The notes beneath the pieces are model-generated. The model searched no databases, was not told the DNA's origin, and saw only the letters and a program-made list of their open reading frames with translations. From positions 1-13,682 of the forward strand of contig JAISDH010000442.1 of the NCBI GenBank assembly GCA_031264975.1: DNA of 13,682 nucleotides. Reading direction: 5' to 3'. Made by a program: the position numbers and the translations under genes. Each line of letters starts with the position of its first letter. Positions within the stretch are counted from its first letter, which is position 1. Below, in pieces: positions 1 through 7,502 of the stretch. This DNA is from Bacteroidales bacterium (GTDB taxonomy: Bacteria; Bacteroidota; Bacteroidia; Bacteroidales; WCHB1-69).

Positions 1-34
1 CAGACAAAAGCAGCAAGCTGCAAGAGAGAAAAAC

Positions 35-76
35 AGCGGTTAGCGGGTTAGCGTTTAGCAAGCAAAAAGCAAAAGC
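35..76. repeat. AGC-phased 7 to 8-bp degenerate tandem repeat
   Basis: On the plus strand the units AGCGGTT (35), AGCGGGTT (42), AGCGTTT (50), AGCAAGC (57), AAAAAGC (64) and AAAAGC (71) follow one another with a period of 6 to 8 bp, drifting from G/T-rich to A-rich copies. This is a different sequence from the NTGTACC array but has the same approximate heptamer period. No coding potential is visible. Confidence 0.6.
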
Positions 77-126
77 TCACTTACTTGCGTACCAATCACT
101 AACCACTATTTTTATCCTCACATCCC

Positions 127-156
127 GCATGGTACACTTTATATTGTGTACCATGC
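127..156. repeat. Perfect 11-bp inverted repeat (hairpin) downstream of ftsZ
   Basis: GCATGGTACAC at 127-137 is the exact reverse complement of GTGTACCATGC at 146-156, with an 8-nt A/T loop (138-145). The right arm is also the first unit of the NTGTACC repeat array. It sits about 70 nt after the ftsZ stop in the direction of transcription and could act as a terminator or protect the mRNA 3' end. No U-tract directly follows the stem on the minus strand (the next bases are GGGATGTG), so a classical intrinsic terminator is not supported. Confidence 0.7.
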
Positions 157-215
157 ACATTACACCCTGTCCCTTGTACCGTGTTCCCTGTACCTGGTAG
201 CTTGCACCTTCTCCT
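146..215. repeat. Degenerate 7-bp (14-bp) tandem repeat, consensus near NTGTACC
   Basis: On the plus strand the heptamers GTGTACC (146), TTACACC (160), TTGTACC (174), CTGTACC (188) and TTGCACC (202) start exactly 14 bp apart. The heptamers between them (ATGCACA, CTGTCCC, GTGTTCC, TGGTAGC, TTCTCCT) are weaker copies of the same unit. Ten units fit without an insertion or deletion. The array lies 12 nt downstream of the ftsZ stop and contains no gene. The function is unknown. It could be a spreading simple repeat or a decayed array. Confidence 0.75.
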
Positions 216-226
216 CTATCTCTTCC

Positions 227-1570
227 TTAGTCTACTACGCTCTTCAAAAAGGAAGGCGTGGCGCACTCTATACCTTTGCTACTTGCTTTATAGTTAGAGA
301 TTTCTTCTCTTTCTTTGGCGCTCTTGTCGTAACCTTTGAGCTCCTTCTCTCTATAATAAGCAGGTATATTGAGATATTCAGACATCTCATCTTCCGACTT
401 TTTACGCAGTTCATTATTGTCCGGAATGTTCTCTAAAGTTAATTCGATTGTGTTTGATTCGTTGGTTTTGGGCTTCGTTTCCGGCGCCGTTGAATCGCTT
501 TTCTCGTATTGTATCTTTAGCTGTTTGTCTTCAATGGGTTCCTTTTTGGCAAAAGTCTTCTTGTCAAAAGTACCTGCATTGTTGTGTAATCCGGTGGCAA
601 TAACGGTAATTCGTATCTTGTCGCCAAGGGTGTTGTCAAATCCGTGTCCCCAAATCAGCTTCTTACATGCAGAACAGGTCTTATTGCCAAGCTCTTCGGT
701 GATTTTGTCCAACTCGTTAATCGTCGCTTCGTTTTCATCGCTGTAAGAAATGAAGAACAACAGATTCTCAGCTCCATAAATGGAATTTTGATCTAATAAA
801 GGACTGTTAATTGCCGATTCAACCGACTTTAAAGCCCTGTCTTCTCCCTCCGCTTCCCCAGAACCAATTAAAACCGTACCGCTGTTTTTTAAAACAGTTT
901 TTACGTCGTTAAAGTCAACATTAATAATGGACTCTAACGTAATCAGTTCGGCAATACTCTTCGCTGCGATTAACAAAACGTCGTCTACCTTTGCAAACGC
1001 ATTCGATAACTTTAAATCAGGATAAAAACTTTTCAATGCCTCATTCTTGATAATGATGAGCGCATCTACATTCTGACTTAACTCCCGAATGCCTTCGTCT
1101 GCCAGTTCAAACTTGTCTTTTTGCTCAAACTTAAACGGATAGGTTACAATCCCAATCGTGAGAATGTCCAATTCTCTGGCAATATTGGCAACAATGGGCG
1201 AAGCCCCCGTGCCTGTACCGCCACCCATACCCGCAGTGATGAACAACATTTTTGTCCCCGTAAGCACCGCTTTAATCTTCTCCTCGCTATCCAATGCCGC
1301 CTTCCGGGCAACATCAGGAATAGCTCCTGCTCCCAATCCGCTCTCGCCAAGCTGAATTCTAATGGGAATGGGATTACTGTCCAACGCTTGCTTATCTGTA
1401 TTACATATCATAAAATCAACGTCGGCAATACCCATATTGTACATGTGACGCGCAGCATTACTACCGCCGCCACCTACTCCTATAACTTTGATAATAGAAG
1501 ACGTTGCACTATTGCCGTCCCCTATATCAGGCGTTATCTCCATTAAGTTCTCTCTGTCAAAACTTGTCAT
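227..1570 (-). CDS. ftsZ: FtsZ, tubulin-like GTPase of the division ring
   Basis: FtsZ polymerises into the cytokinetic ring. Its 447 residues begin the GTPase fold with IGVGGGGSNA (30-39). The tubulin signature GMGGGTGTG lies at 115-123. The synergy (T7) loop NVDFNDV (217-223) keeps the Asn and two Asp residues needed for GTP hydrolysis across the subunit interface. The globular core ends near residue 328. A hydrophilic linker runs to about 395, then NIPAYYREKEL (401-411), which resembles the conserved C-terminal peptide that binds FtsA. A further ~36 residues end in TPSFLKSVVD (438-447), a second candidate conserved peptide. The ATG at 1570 is preceded by an A/T-only leader without a Shine-Dalgarno sequence, as is common in this phylum. 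It is the last gene of the visible cluster. Confidence 0.97.
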   Translation of the reverse strand: MTSFDRENLMEITPDIGDGNSATSSIIKVIGVGGGGSNAARHMYNMGIADVDFMICNTDKQALDSNPIPIRIQLGESGLGAGAIPDVARKAALDSEEKIKAVLTGTKMLFITAGMGGGTGTGASPIVANIARELDILTIGIVTYPFKFEQKDKFELADEGIRELSQNVDALIIIKNEALKSFYPDLKLSNAFAKVDDVLLIAAKSIAELITLESIINVDFNDVKTVLKNSGTVLIGSGEAEGEDRALKSVESAINSPLLDQNSIYGAENLLFFISYSDENEATINELDKITEELGNKTCSACKKLIWGHGFDNTLGDKIRITVIATGLHNNAGTFDKKTFAKKEPIEDKQLKIQYEKSDSTAPETKPKTNESNTIELTLENIPDNNELRKKSEDEMSEYLNIPAYYREKELKGYDKSAKEREEISNYKASSKGIECATPSFLKSVVD

Positions 1571-1575
1571 TATTA

Positions 1576-1600
1576 TTTAATTTTATATTTTAATTTTATA
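1576..1600. repeat. Tandem 12-bp direct repeat in the ftsA-ftsZ spacer
   Basis: The plus strand carries TTTAATTTTATA at 1576-1587 and again, identical, at 1589-1600. The 45-nt spacer between the ftsA stop and the ftsZ start (1571-1615) is almost wholly A and T. It is the largest gap between genes in the window, so it is the most likely place for an internal promoter or a translation-enhancing A-rich leader for ftsZ. No confident Bacteroidetes -7/-33 promoter pair can be assigned. Confidence 0.6.
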
Positions 1601-1615
1601 CTTATTATTACTGTA

Positions 1616-3019
1616 TCAATCATCTTCAAAATCATCGTCCATGTCGTCGTCGCTTACCAAATCATAAAGAAGTTCCTTGATTTTGTCCCAGGGACGTGGC
1701 GGACGGTATTTATCTCTTTCTCCGCTTCCTTCTATCTGCTTTTTCGTTTGTTTACCTGTTTTCTTGGAAGAACCCGTTCTCTCGTTACGCTCTTCTTTGA
1801 TAGCATGTAAATCTTCGCCTTTCTCTATTCCCAATATCATAAGTCCCAAACCTGTAGCATACATGGGATGGTAATATTCGGAATCTTTTCCGATGATAAT
1901 GTTCTCTTCCGGATTGCCTATCCTGACGGATAAACCCGTATGATATTCGGTGAACTCTTTTATATCCTGCAATCGCGCGCCCCCGCCCGTTAAGACGATT
2001 CCGCACCCCAGTTTATTGAAACAATTTGCATTTTTAAGTTCGTCGGATATGCGCTGAATAATCTCTTTCGTTCTTGCGGCAATTACTTCGGCTAATTCTA
2101 CAACCGGAATTTCTGTTGCCGGACGACCTTTTATGCCCGGAATAGAAACAACCAGATTGTCATTGCCTTTGTTGGGAAGACACGAACCATGTTTTACCTT
2201 TAACGATTCCGCTTCTTCTTTCACAATTCCCTTGAAAACGGCTTTGATATCGTCTGTAATAACGTCTCCGCCAATGGGAATTACCGCCGTATGCCGAAGA
2301 ATGCCATTAATGAAAACGGCAATATCAGTGGTTCCCCCGCCGATGTCGACTAAAGCCACTCCCGTTTCTTTTTCCTTCTTATCCAGGACAACTTCAGCCG
2401 AAGCAATCGGTTCGACAACAAGCCCGTCCATTTCTAATTTGCAACGCTTAACACACCGGATTATATTTCGGATGTGCTGCGAATTTCCCGTAACGACGTT
2501 GAAAACAGAACTTAATTGTGTTCCCAAAACGCCGATAGGGTCGTCAAGTCCCGTAATACTGTCTACGGTATACTCCTGCGGAATAATGTCAATGATTTGA
2601 CTTCCGGGATTTACGGCGACCTTAAACATGTCGTCAATCAGAATACGAACGTCTTCTTTTGTGATTTCCGAATCCGAATTACGCCGTTTTATTTCACCCG
2701 CAATCTGCGTATTATTAATATGCTGCCCGGCAATACCCACCATGACCGTATCAATGTCAATATTGGCTTTATTTTCAGCCTGAATAATGGCTTGCCTGAT
2801 AGCCTTTGCAGTCTTATCAATATTGATAACCTGCCCCCTTTGTACCCCCAGCGAAATATGCTTTCCGAAGCCCAATATTTCTATTTTCCCATCACTGTTT
2901 CGTTGTCCCACAAAGGCAACTACTTTTGTTGTTCCAATATCAAGCCCTACTGCGATTTTCGCTTCTTCACTGTCATCGGGATACTTTCTTCTCGATTTCT
3001 TAAAACTAATTTCTAACAT
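1616..3019 (-). CDS. ftsA: FtsA, actin-like membrane anchor of the Z ring
   Basis: FtsA is an actin-fold ATPase that binds the FtsZ tail and tethers the ring to the inner membrane. Its 467 residues contain the phosphate 1 motif GLDIGTTK (25-32), the SHS2/1C insertion region around GIAGQHI (95-101), the phosphate 2 motif DIGGGTTD (225-232) and the adenosine motif LTGGGARL (343-350). From about 405 to 440 there is a charged, low-complexity linker rich in Lys, Arg, Glu and Ser. A short helix WDKIKELLYDLV (444-455) follows, a good candidate for the amphipathic membrane-targeting sequence. Unusually, the last 12 residues (456-467) contain nine acidic residues. The gene lies 9 nt after ftsQ and 45 nt before ftsZ. 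Confidence 0.96.
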   Translation of the reverse strand: MLEISFKKSRRKYPDDSEEAKIAVGLDIGTTKVVAFVGQRNSDGKIEILGFGKHISLGVQRGQVINIDKTAKAIRQAIIQAENKANIDIDTVMVGIAGQHINNTQIAGEIKRRNSDSEITKEDVRILIDDMFKVAVNPGSQIIDIIPQEYTVDSITGLDDPIGVLGTQLSSVFNVVTGNSQHIRNIIRCVKRCKLEMDGLVVEPIASAEVVLDKKEKETGVALVDIGGGTTDIAVFINGILRHTAVIPIGGDVITDDIKAVFKGIVKEEAESLKVKHGSCLPNKGNDNLVVSIPGIKGRPATEIPVVELAEVIAARTKEIIQRISDELKNANCFNKLGCGIVLTGGGARLQDIKEFTEYHTGLSVRIGNPEENIIIGKDSEYYHPMYATGLGLMILGIEKGEDLHAIKEERNERTGSSKKTGKQTKKQIEGSGERDKYRPPRPWDKIKELLYDLVSDDDMDDDFEDD

Positions 3020-3028
3020 ACTACCTAT

Positions 3029-3841
3029 TTATTGAAAGTTATTATTTTTTTTACAAGGAATCTCTGTTCCATATTTAAGATTTATTGATTTATATTTGTC
3101 CCATCCTGTTATTTTAAACCCGTCAACGTACAGGTTTTTCAGGTTGTCAAATCGCTGCCTGATAACCTGCTCTGCATCTTCGTGAACATTTACGCTTCCA
3201 AAAAGAATAATATGCTCGCCAATGGTAGGAACAAGTTCAAGCTCCTGCTTTTCGTTGACGTATATCTGACTTATTTGCGCTTTCCAAAAAGGTTCTTTCT
3301 CTATGAAACGGGCAATCCTCCAAACAAGATTCAATGAAGAATACCTTTGCTTATTGGCAGTGGTTTCTTGGGGAGAAATGAAATAATTGTCGCTATAGCG
3401 TTTACCGATACACCCGTTTACAACAATAATTCGTCCGGAGGTGTTTTTTGTTTTAGGCACAAGTTTTCCACTTTCAGCCAAGAGGAATTGTTCGTCCCTA
3501 TCGTTGAATATCTTCGCAATAATTTTATCCTGCGTCGCTTTGATAACTAACGTCCCTCGATTATTGATGACGTCGGCATTAGAGATGTAAGGATATTTTT
3601 CTATCTTTTTCTCAAGCAGAGAAAGGTTAACGCTGTCAAAAGGTCTTCCAATAATCTGTGGGTAAGCCTTCATGACATAGCGGTTAAACTCTTCTTCCGT
3701 AAATAAGGCGTCCGATTTATATTCAATCCTGTATACAATTTTCTGATACGTTTGTTCCTTTGAAAGAATGGCATAAAAGACAAAGCATACCACAAAAATG
3801 ACGCTAAAGATAATATAAACGACAATGTTCTTCTTACTCAT
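3029..3841 (-). CDS. ftsQ: FtsQ/DivIB-type division protein
   Basis: This bitopic division protein links the cytoplasmic ring to the periplasmic synthase through FtsL-type partners. It has 270 residues: a short basic N-terminus, a membrane helix at about 6-26, then a periplasmic region. The stretch at about 35-105 has the size and position of a POTRA domain. The following FtsQ domain includes FLLAESGKLVPKT (119-131) and a conserved-looking C-terminal part with RFDNLKNLY (230-238) and GWDKYKSINLKYG (246-258), a block I associate with Bacteroidetes FtsQ. Overall conservation in the family is weak, so the call relies on topology, this C-terminal block and the murC-ftsQ-ftsA order. The start overlaps murC by 8 nt, and ftsA begins 9 nt downstream. 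Confidence 0.9.
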   Translation of the reverse strand: MSKKNIVVYIIFSVIFVVCFVFYAILSKEQTYQKIVYRIEYKSDALFTEEEFNRYVMKAYPQIIGRPFDSVNLSLLEKKIEKYPYISNADVINNRGTLVIKATQDKIIAKIFNDRDEQFLLAESGKLVPKTKNTSGRIIVVNGCIGKRYSDNYFISPQETTANKQRYSSLNLVWRIARFIEKEPFWKAQISQIYVNEKQELELVPTIGEHIILFGSVNVHEDAEQVIRQRFDNLKNLYVDGFKITGWDKYKSINLKYGTEIPCKKNNNFQ

Positions 3842-5192
3842 GATTCAACGTTTTTTTAATGACATTTACCAACCGGTCAATACTTCCTGCTCCCATGGTA
3901 ACAAGTAGTTCCGGCTTTATGATTTCCAAGTATTGAAGAAGCTGTTCTTCATTGAGCAATACTTTTTCGGTATTGTTTATCTTCTCCAGTAACATTTTTG
4001 AAGTTACGCCTTTAATGGGTAACTCCCTTGCGGGATAAATATCCAGTAAAATGATATGGTCTAATTCTTCCAGACTTCGGGCAAACTCATCGGCAAAGTC
4101 GCGCGTCCTGCTGTAGAGATGCGGCTGAAAAATACCGCATATCTTCTTATGAGGATGGATTCTTCTTATCGAAGCAATACATGCCCTTATCTCCTGCGGA
4201 TGATGTGCATAATCGTCAATATAAATACAATCCTCCCTTCGGATAATATATTCAAACCTTCGTTTCACTCCCTTGTAAGACGCTAACTGTTCCTTTATTG
4301 TAGCGTGCTTCACCCCTGCAAGGTCAGCCATAGCCACCGCCGCAACCGCATTTTCAATGTTGTGCAATCCGCCAACTTCAAAAGGAATGTTGTCAATGCT
4401 CCCCTGGGGAGTGATTATATCAAAGTATTGCTTTCCGTCGGCAATACGTATATTTCTTGCGTAATAGTCGGAATCTTCATCTTCAATTCCGTAGGTTATC
4501 GTGTTTGTCTTTGTTTGTATGTTCTCCAGCAAAGTTCTTTTTGTAATCAGCGTACCGCCGTCTTTGATATGGTCTGCAAAACAGTTGAAAGAAAAGATTA
4601 GACTTCTCTTATCTCCATAAATATCCAAATGGTCTGCATCCATAGCCGTAATGACAGCCATGTCAGGGAAAAGAGCTAAAAAGGAACGGTCATATTCGTC
4701 CGCTTCCACAAGCATAATGTCCGCCTGTTCATCATCCACCAAGTTGGAGTTGAAATTTAAAGCAATGCCGCCAATAAAGGCAGTTATTTTCTTATCCTGA
4801 TGCAAAAGATGCGCAGCAAGGGCAGTGGTAGAAGTTTTTCCGTGCGTTCCGGCTACTGCGTAGGTTGTTTTCTCATGCGTAAGCAATTCAAGAACCTCCG
4901 AACGCTTCAAGAAAGGAACGTTCGCCTTCTTCAAAAATTGATACTCCTGATTGTCTTTTGGGACAGCCGGAGTATAGACCGTCATAGATAAAGCGCCGGG
5001 TATTTTAGAAATATCCTCTTCAAAATGAATGTCTATCCCTTCCGCTATCAATTCGTCCGTCAGCGTTGAAGGCGTTTTATCATAGCCCGAAACAGCCACC
5101 CCTCGCCGATGAAAATAACGGGCAAGCGCGCTCATGCCAATCCCCCCTATGCCCAACATATAAACGCTATTTATTTCTATTGTAACATCCAT
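3834..5192 (-). CDS. murC: MurC, UDP-N-acetylmuramate:L-alanine ligase
   Basis: MurC is the first Mur ligase and adds L-Ala to UDP-MurNAc using ATP. Its 452 residues are the normal length, which contrasts with the truncated MurD nearby. The N-terminal domain has GIGGIGMSALA (14-24). The ATPase domain has the P-loop GTHGKTSTT (115-123), EADEYDRSF (163-171) and DADHLDIYG (185-193). The C-terminal domain has RRFEYI (311-316), DDYAHHP (326-332), FQPHLYSRT (355-363) and GAGSID (434-439). Its start overlaps the murG stop by one base. Its end overlaps the ftsQ start by 8 nt, so the three genes are translationally linked. It lies between murG and ftsQ, the standard dcw position. Confidence 0.97.
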   Translation of the reverse strand: MDVTIEINSVYMLGIGGIGMSALARYFHRRGVAVSGYDKTPSTLTDELIAEGIDIHFEEDISKIPGALSMTVYTPAVPKDNQEYQFLKKANVPFLKRSEVLELLTHEKTTYAVAGTHGKTSTTALAAHLLHQDKKITAFIGGIALNFNSNLVDDEQADIMLVEADEYDRSFLALFPDMAVITAMDADHLDIYGDKRSLIFSFNCFADHIKDGGTLITKRTLLENIQTKTNTITYGIEDEDSDYYARNIRIADGKQYFDIITPQGSIDNIPFEVGGLHNIENAVAAVAMADLAGVKHATIKEQLASYKGVKRRFEYIIRREDCIYIDDYAHHPQEIRACIASIRRIHPHKKICGIFQPHLYSRTRDFADEFARSLEELDHIILLDIYPARELPIKGVTSKMLLEKINNTEKVLLNEEQLLQYLEIIKPELLVTMGAGSIDRLVNVIKKTLNHE

Positions 5193-6313
5193 TATTTCTT
5201 TCTTTTATTCATTAATATAATTACTTCCTTTGCAATTTTCTCTGTTGCGTCAGGTTGCGCCATTGTCTTTAAATTCTCTTTCATCGCCATACATTGATTA
5301 TCATCTTCGATAAGCGCAAAAACGGCGTCGCGTAACTGTTCGCAGGCTTTGTTATCGGGTATCAAGATTGCCGCTCCTGCGTTGGAAAGCGCTTTTGCAT
5401 TCTTTGTCTGGTGGTCTTCCGAAACATTGGGCGAAGGAATTAGAATGCACGGCTTCGCCACAACGCACAACTCCGACAACGCCAGCGCTCCCGCACGCGA
5501 AACAACAACATCGGCAACCCTATACAGATAATCCATTCGTCCAACAAAGGGCATGATGGTTACGCCTTGAATATCCTTATATTCTTTTGCAATATCCGGA
5601 TAATAATATTCTCCCGTCTGCCATACCATTTGAATTCCTTTCGTTGAGAGTTCCTTTACAAATGTGCAAACACTTTCATTAATCGTACGGGAACCCAAAC
5701 TGCCGCCAATGATAACAATTGTTTTCTTCCTTTCATCAAGTTGAAAATAAGCGTACCCCTCTCCCCTGTCCACCGGATTTAAAATATCCTTCCGGATAGG
5801 ATTCCCCGTTTTAATGATTTTATCCAAAGGGAAAAACCGCTCCAAATTATCATACGCCGTACAAATTCTATCGACTTTTTTTGCCAATATCTTATTTGTA
5901 ATGCCGGGATAGGAGTTTTGTTCCTGTATCAGTGTAGGAATGTTCATAGCCGACGCAATCTTCAATGCAGGTCCGCTTGCATATCCGCCCACTCCCACAA
6001 CCACGTCCGGTTTAAAGTTAGTAATAATCTGTTTCGCTTTTCGCGTACTTCGATACAACCGAAGAGGGAGTTTTAAGTTCTCGAAAACATTCCGCAGGTT
6101 GATTTTCCGTTGCAGTCCATAAATATCCAATCCTTCAATGGGAAAACCGGCTTCCGGAACACGTTTCATTTCCATTCTTCCTTTCGCCCCAATAAATAAA
6201 ATTTCCGTATCGGGCAACAGTTCTTTTACTGCATTGGCAATTGCAATTGCAGGAAAAATATGTCCCCCCGTTCCGCCTCCTGAAATGATTATCTTCTTTG
6301 TCATGCTATTCAT
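5192..6313 (-). CDS. murG: MurG, UDP-GlcNAc:lipid I N-acetylglucosaminyltransferase
   Basis: MurG (GT28 family) converts lipid I to lipid II on the inner face of the membrane. Its 373 residues form two Rossmann-like halves. The N-terminal half has the glycine loop GGGTGGH (12-18) and GVGGYASGP (107-115). The C-terminal half has GGSLGS (203-208), WQTG (231-234), the UDP-GlcNAc region SRAGALALSEL (272-282) and EDHQTKNA (299-306). All signature motifs are present, so the enzyme should be active. The start used lies 3 nt after the ftsW stop, and a second Met at residue 4 is an alternative start. Its TAA overlaps the murC ATG by one base (TAATG), a classic arrangement for coupled translation. Confidence 0.97.
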   Translation of the reverse strand: MNSMTKKIIISGGGTGGHIFPAIAIANAVKELLPDTEILFIGAKGRMEMKRVPEAGFPIEGLDIYGLQRKINLRNVFENLKLPLRLYRSTRKAKQIITNFKPDVVVGVGGYASGPALKIASAMNIPTLIQEQNSYPGITNKILAKKVDRICTAYDNLERFFPLDKIIKTGNPIRKDILNPVDRGEGYAYFQLDERKKTIVIIGGSLGSRTINESVCTFVKELSTKGIQMVWQTGEYYYPDIAKEYKDIQGVTIMPFVGRMDYLYRVADVVVSRAGALALSELCVVAKPCILIPSPNVSEDHQTKNAKALSNAGAAILIPDNKACEQLRDAVFALIEDDNQCMAMKENLKTMAQPDATEKIAKEVIILMNKRKK

Positions 6314-6316
6314 TTT

Positions 6317-7501
6317 TTAAGTGTTAATATCCTGTACGCTTATATTGTTTTCCCGATTCTGTTCTTCTTTTAGTTTTTTCTTATCTTCTTTTGCCTCTTC
6401 GCTAATATTGAGCAAAATGCTAAAGCAAAACGACATCGTCAAAATAGACATCCCCCCCCGGCTGATTAATGGTAAGGTTTCTCCCGTTGCCGGAAAATAT
6501 CCCACGCAAACCAGCATGTGAGTCAATGCTTGAAATACAACAAAAAACCCTAACGCAATCGATAAGTATGCCCCAAAAACAGACTGTATATTGATGGCAG
6601 TTTTTCGTATACGGTAAAACAGTCCCAGATACAAAAGAATAATCATCATGCCAATCAAAATACCATACTCCTCAATAAGAAAAGCATAAATATAATCGGA
6701 AAAACTTTCGCCTACCGAACCCATTAAAATAGAACCGCCCGGAACCGGTAAAATCCCTCCCCTCGCAATAGCAGCTTCAGTGATAATGGTCTCTTTATTG
6801 ACTTCGCTTTTACCGGTAAAAGATTCGATACGTTCCTTTGCAGTATCAAGACGAAAAACAGATACATTGGATTTTAAAATGATAAGTAAACCTAATCCCC
6901 CAATAACTGCGATACTGCCCAATACTGCAAAGAAATATCTTTTCTTCAGCTGAGAAATAAACAACATCATAAAATAGGTAACCCCCATGATAATACCTCC
7001 CGAAGTTTTTTGAGAAGTAATCAATATACAAGTAATACCAATGTATATGACCATGGGAATAAGCGCCCGTTTCAGGTTATTAATTTCCCCTTTAAGCCGA
7101 CTAATCCATTGTGCGAAATAAATAATAAATAAAACCTCTGCCAATTGTATGGTTTGAAAAGAAATACCAAATATCTTTAAACTTCGCTTGGCGTCGCCGA
7201 CATTTTCACCAAATAGAAACGTTAGAAACACCAAAAGCAAAGCTATCAGAAATCCGATTTTAGAGAATCGACCAATCCACCTGTAATTAATATTACTCAT
7301 TACGTACATAACCAAAAACCCCAACAGGAGATAAAAAACATGCCCCCGTATAAGAAACCATAAACTTTCCTTATGCAACGGGTCTCCTAACTTGGAACCG
7401 GTACTGTACACAACAAATATGGAGAAAATAGATAAAAGAATAATTATCCCCCATATTATACGGTCGCCTCTTAATTTTCCGACGAAGTTCTTACTTTCCA
7501 T
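6317..7501 (-). CDS. ftsW: FtsW, septal peptidoglycan glycosyltransferase (SEDS family)
   Basis: FtsW polymerises lipid II at the septum with its partner FtsI. This 394-residue protein has about ten membrane segments and a charged cytoplasmic tail from about residue 368. The SEDS signature PLISRGG is at 344-350. The segment ESFSDYIYAFLIEEYG (265-280) matches the conserved loop around the putative catalytic aspartate, here D269. The usual FQPSE motif reads FQTIQ (115-119), a variation of the kind seen in this phylum. The start 1 nt after the murD fragment suggests that translation of that fragment feeds ftsW. The two glycines of PLISRGG and the neighbouring bases form a run of eight G on the coding strand (plus-strand C at 6452-6459), a possible slippage site. 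Confidence 0.95.
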   Translation of the reverse strand: MESKNFVGKLRGDRIIWGIIILLSIFSIFVVYSTGSKLGDPLHKESLWFLIRGHVFYLLLGFLVMYVMSNINYRWIGRFSKIGFLIALLLVFLTFLFGENVGDAKRSLKIFGISFQTIQLAEVLFIIYFAQWISRLKGEINNLKRALIPMVIYIGITCILITSQKTSGGIIMGVTYFMMLFISQLKKRYFFAVLGSIAVIGGLGLLIILKSNVSVFRLDTAKERIESFTGKSEVNKETIITEAAIARGGILPVPGGSILMGSVGESFSDYIYAFLIEEYGILIGMMIILLYLGLFYRIRKTAINIQSVFGAYLSIALGFFVVFQALTHMLVCVGYFPATGETLPLISRGGMSILTMSFCFSILLNISEEAKEDKKKLKEEQNRENNISVQDINT

Positions 7502-7502
7502 T

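Larger units (their letters stand above)
1..226. other. Non-coding region downstream of ftsZ with heptamer repeat mosaics
   Basis: No convincing gene is seen in these 226 bases. The small plus-strand frame starting at 146 overlaps ftsZ and encodes repeat-derived residues. The region holds the AGC-phased repeat, a two-copy heptamer (ATCACTA 95-101, ACCACTA 102-108), an 11-bp inverted repeat and the NTGTACC array. The window ends before any next gene is reached. Confidence 0.7.

Noticed and set aside
127..156. Intrinsic terminator of the dcw operon
   Set aside because: The stem is good, but no U-tract follows on the transcribed strand, so I list it only as an inverted repeat.
35..215. CRISPR array
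   Set aside because: The units are 7 bp and contiguous, with no spacers or repeats of 23-40 bp, and no cas genes are nearby.
146..436. 96-residue plus-strand frame starting in the repeat region
   Set aside because: Its start is translated heptamer repeat and the rest is antisense to the ftsZ tail. No motif is seen.
1121..1546. 141-residue open frame on the plus strand inside ftsZ
   Set aside because: It is antisense to the conserved GTPase core of FtsZ. The composition looks like a shadow and there is no family resemblance.
2133..2600. 155-residue open frame on the plus strand inside ftsA
   Set aside because: It is antisense to a well-supported ftsA with all actin-fold motifs, has no recognisable domain, and is a shadow of the coding frame.
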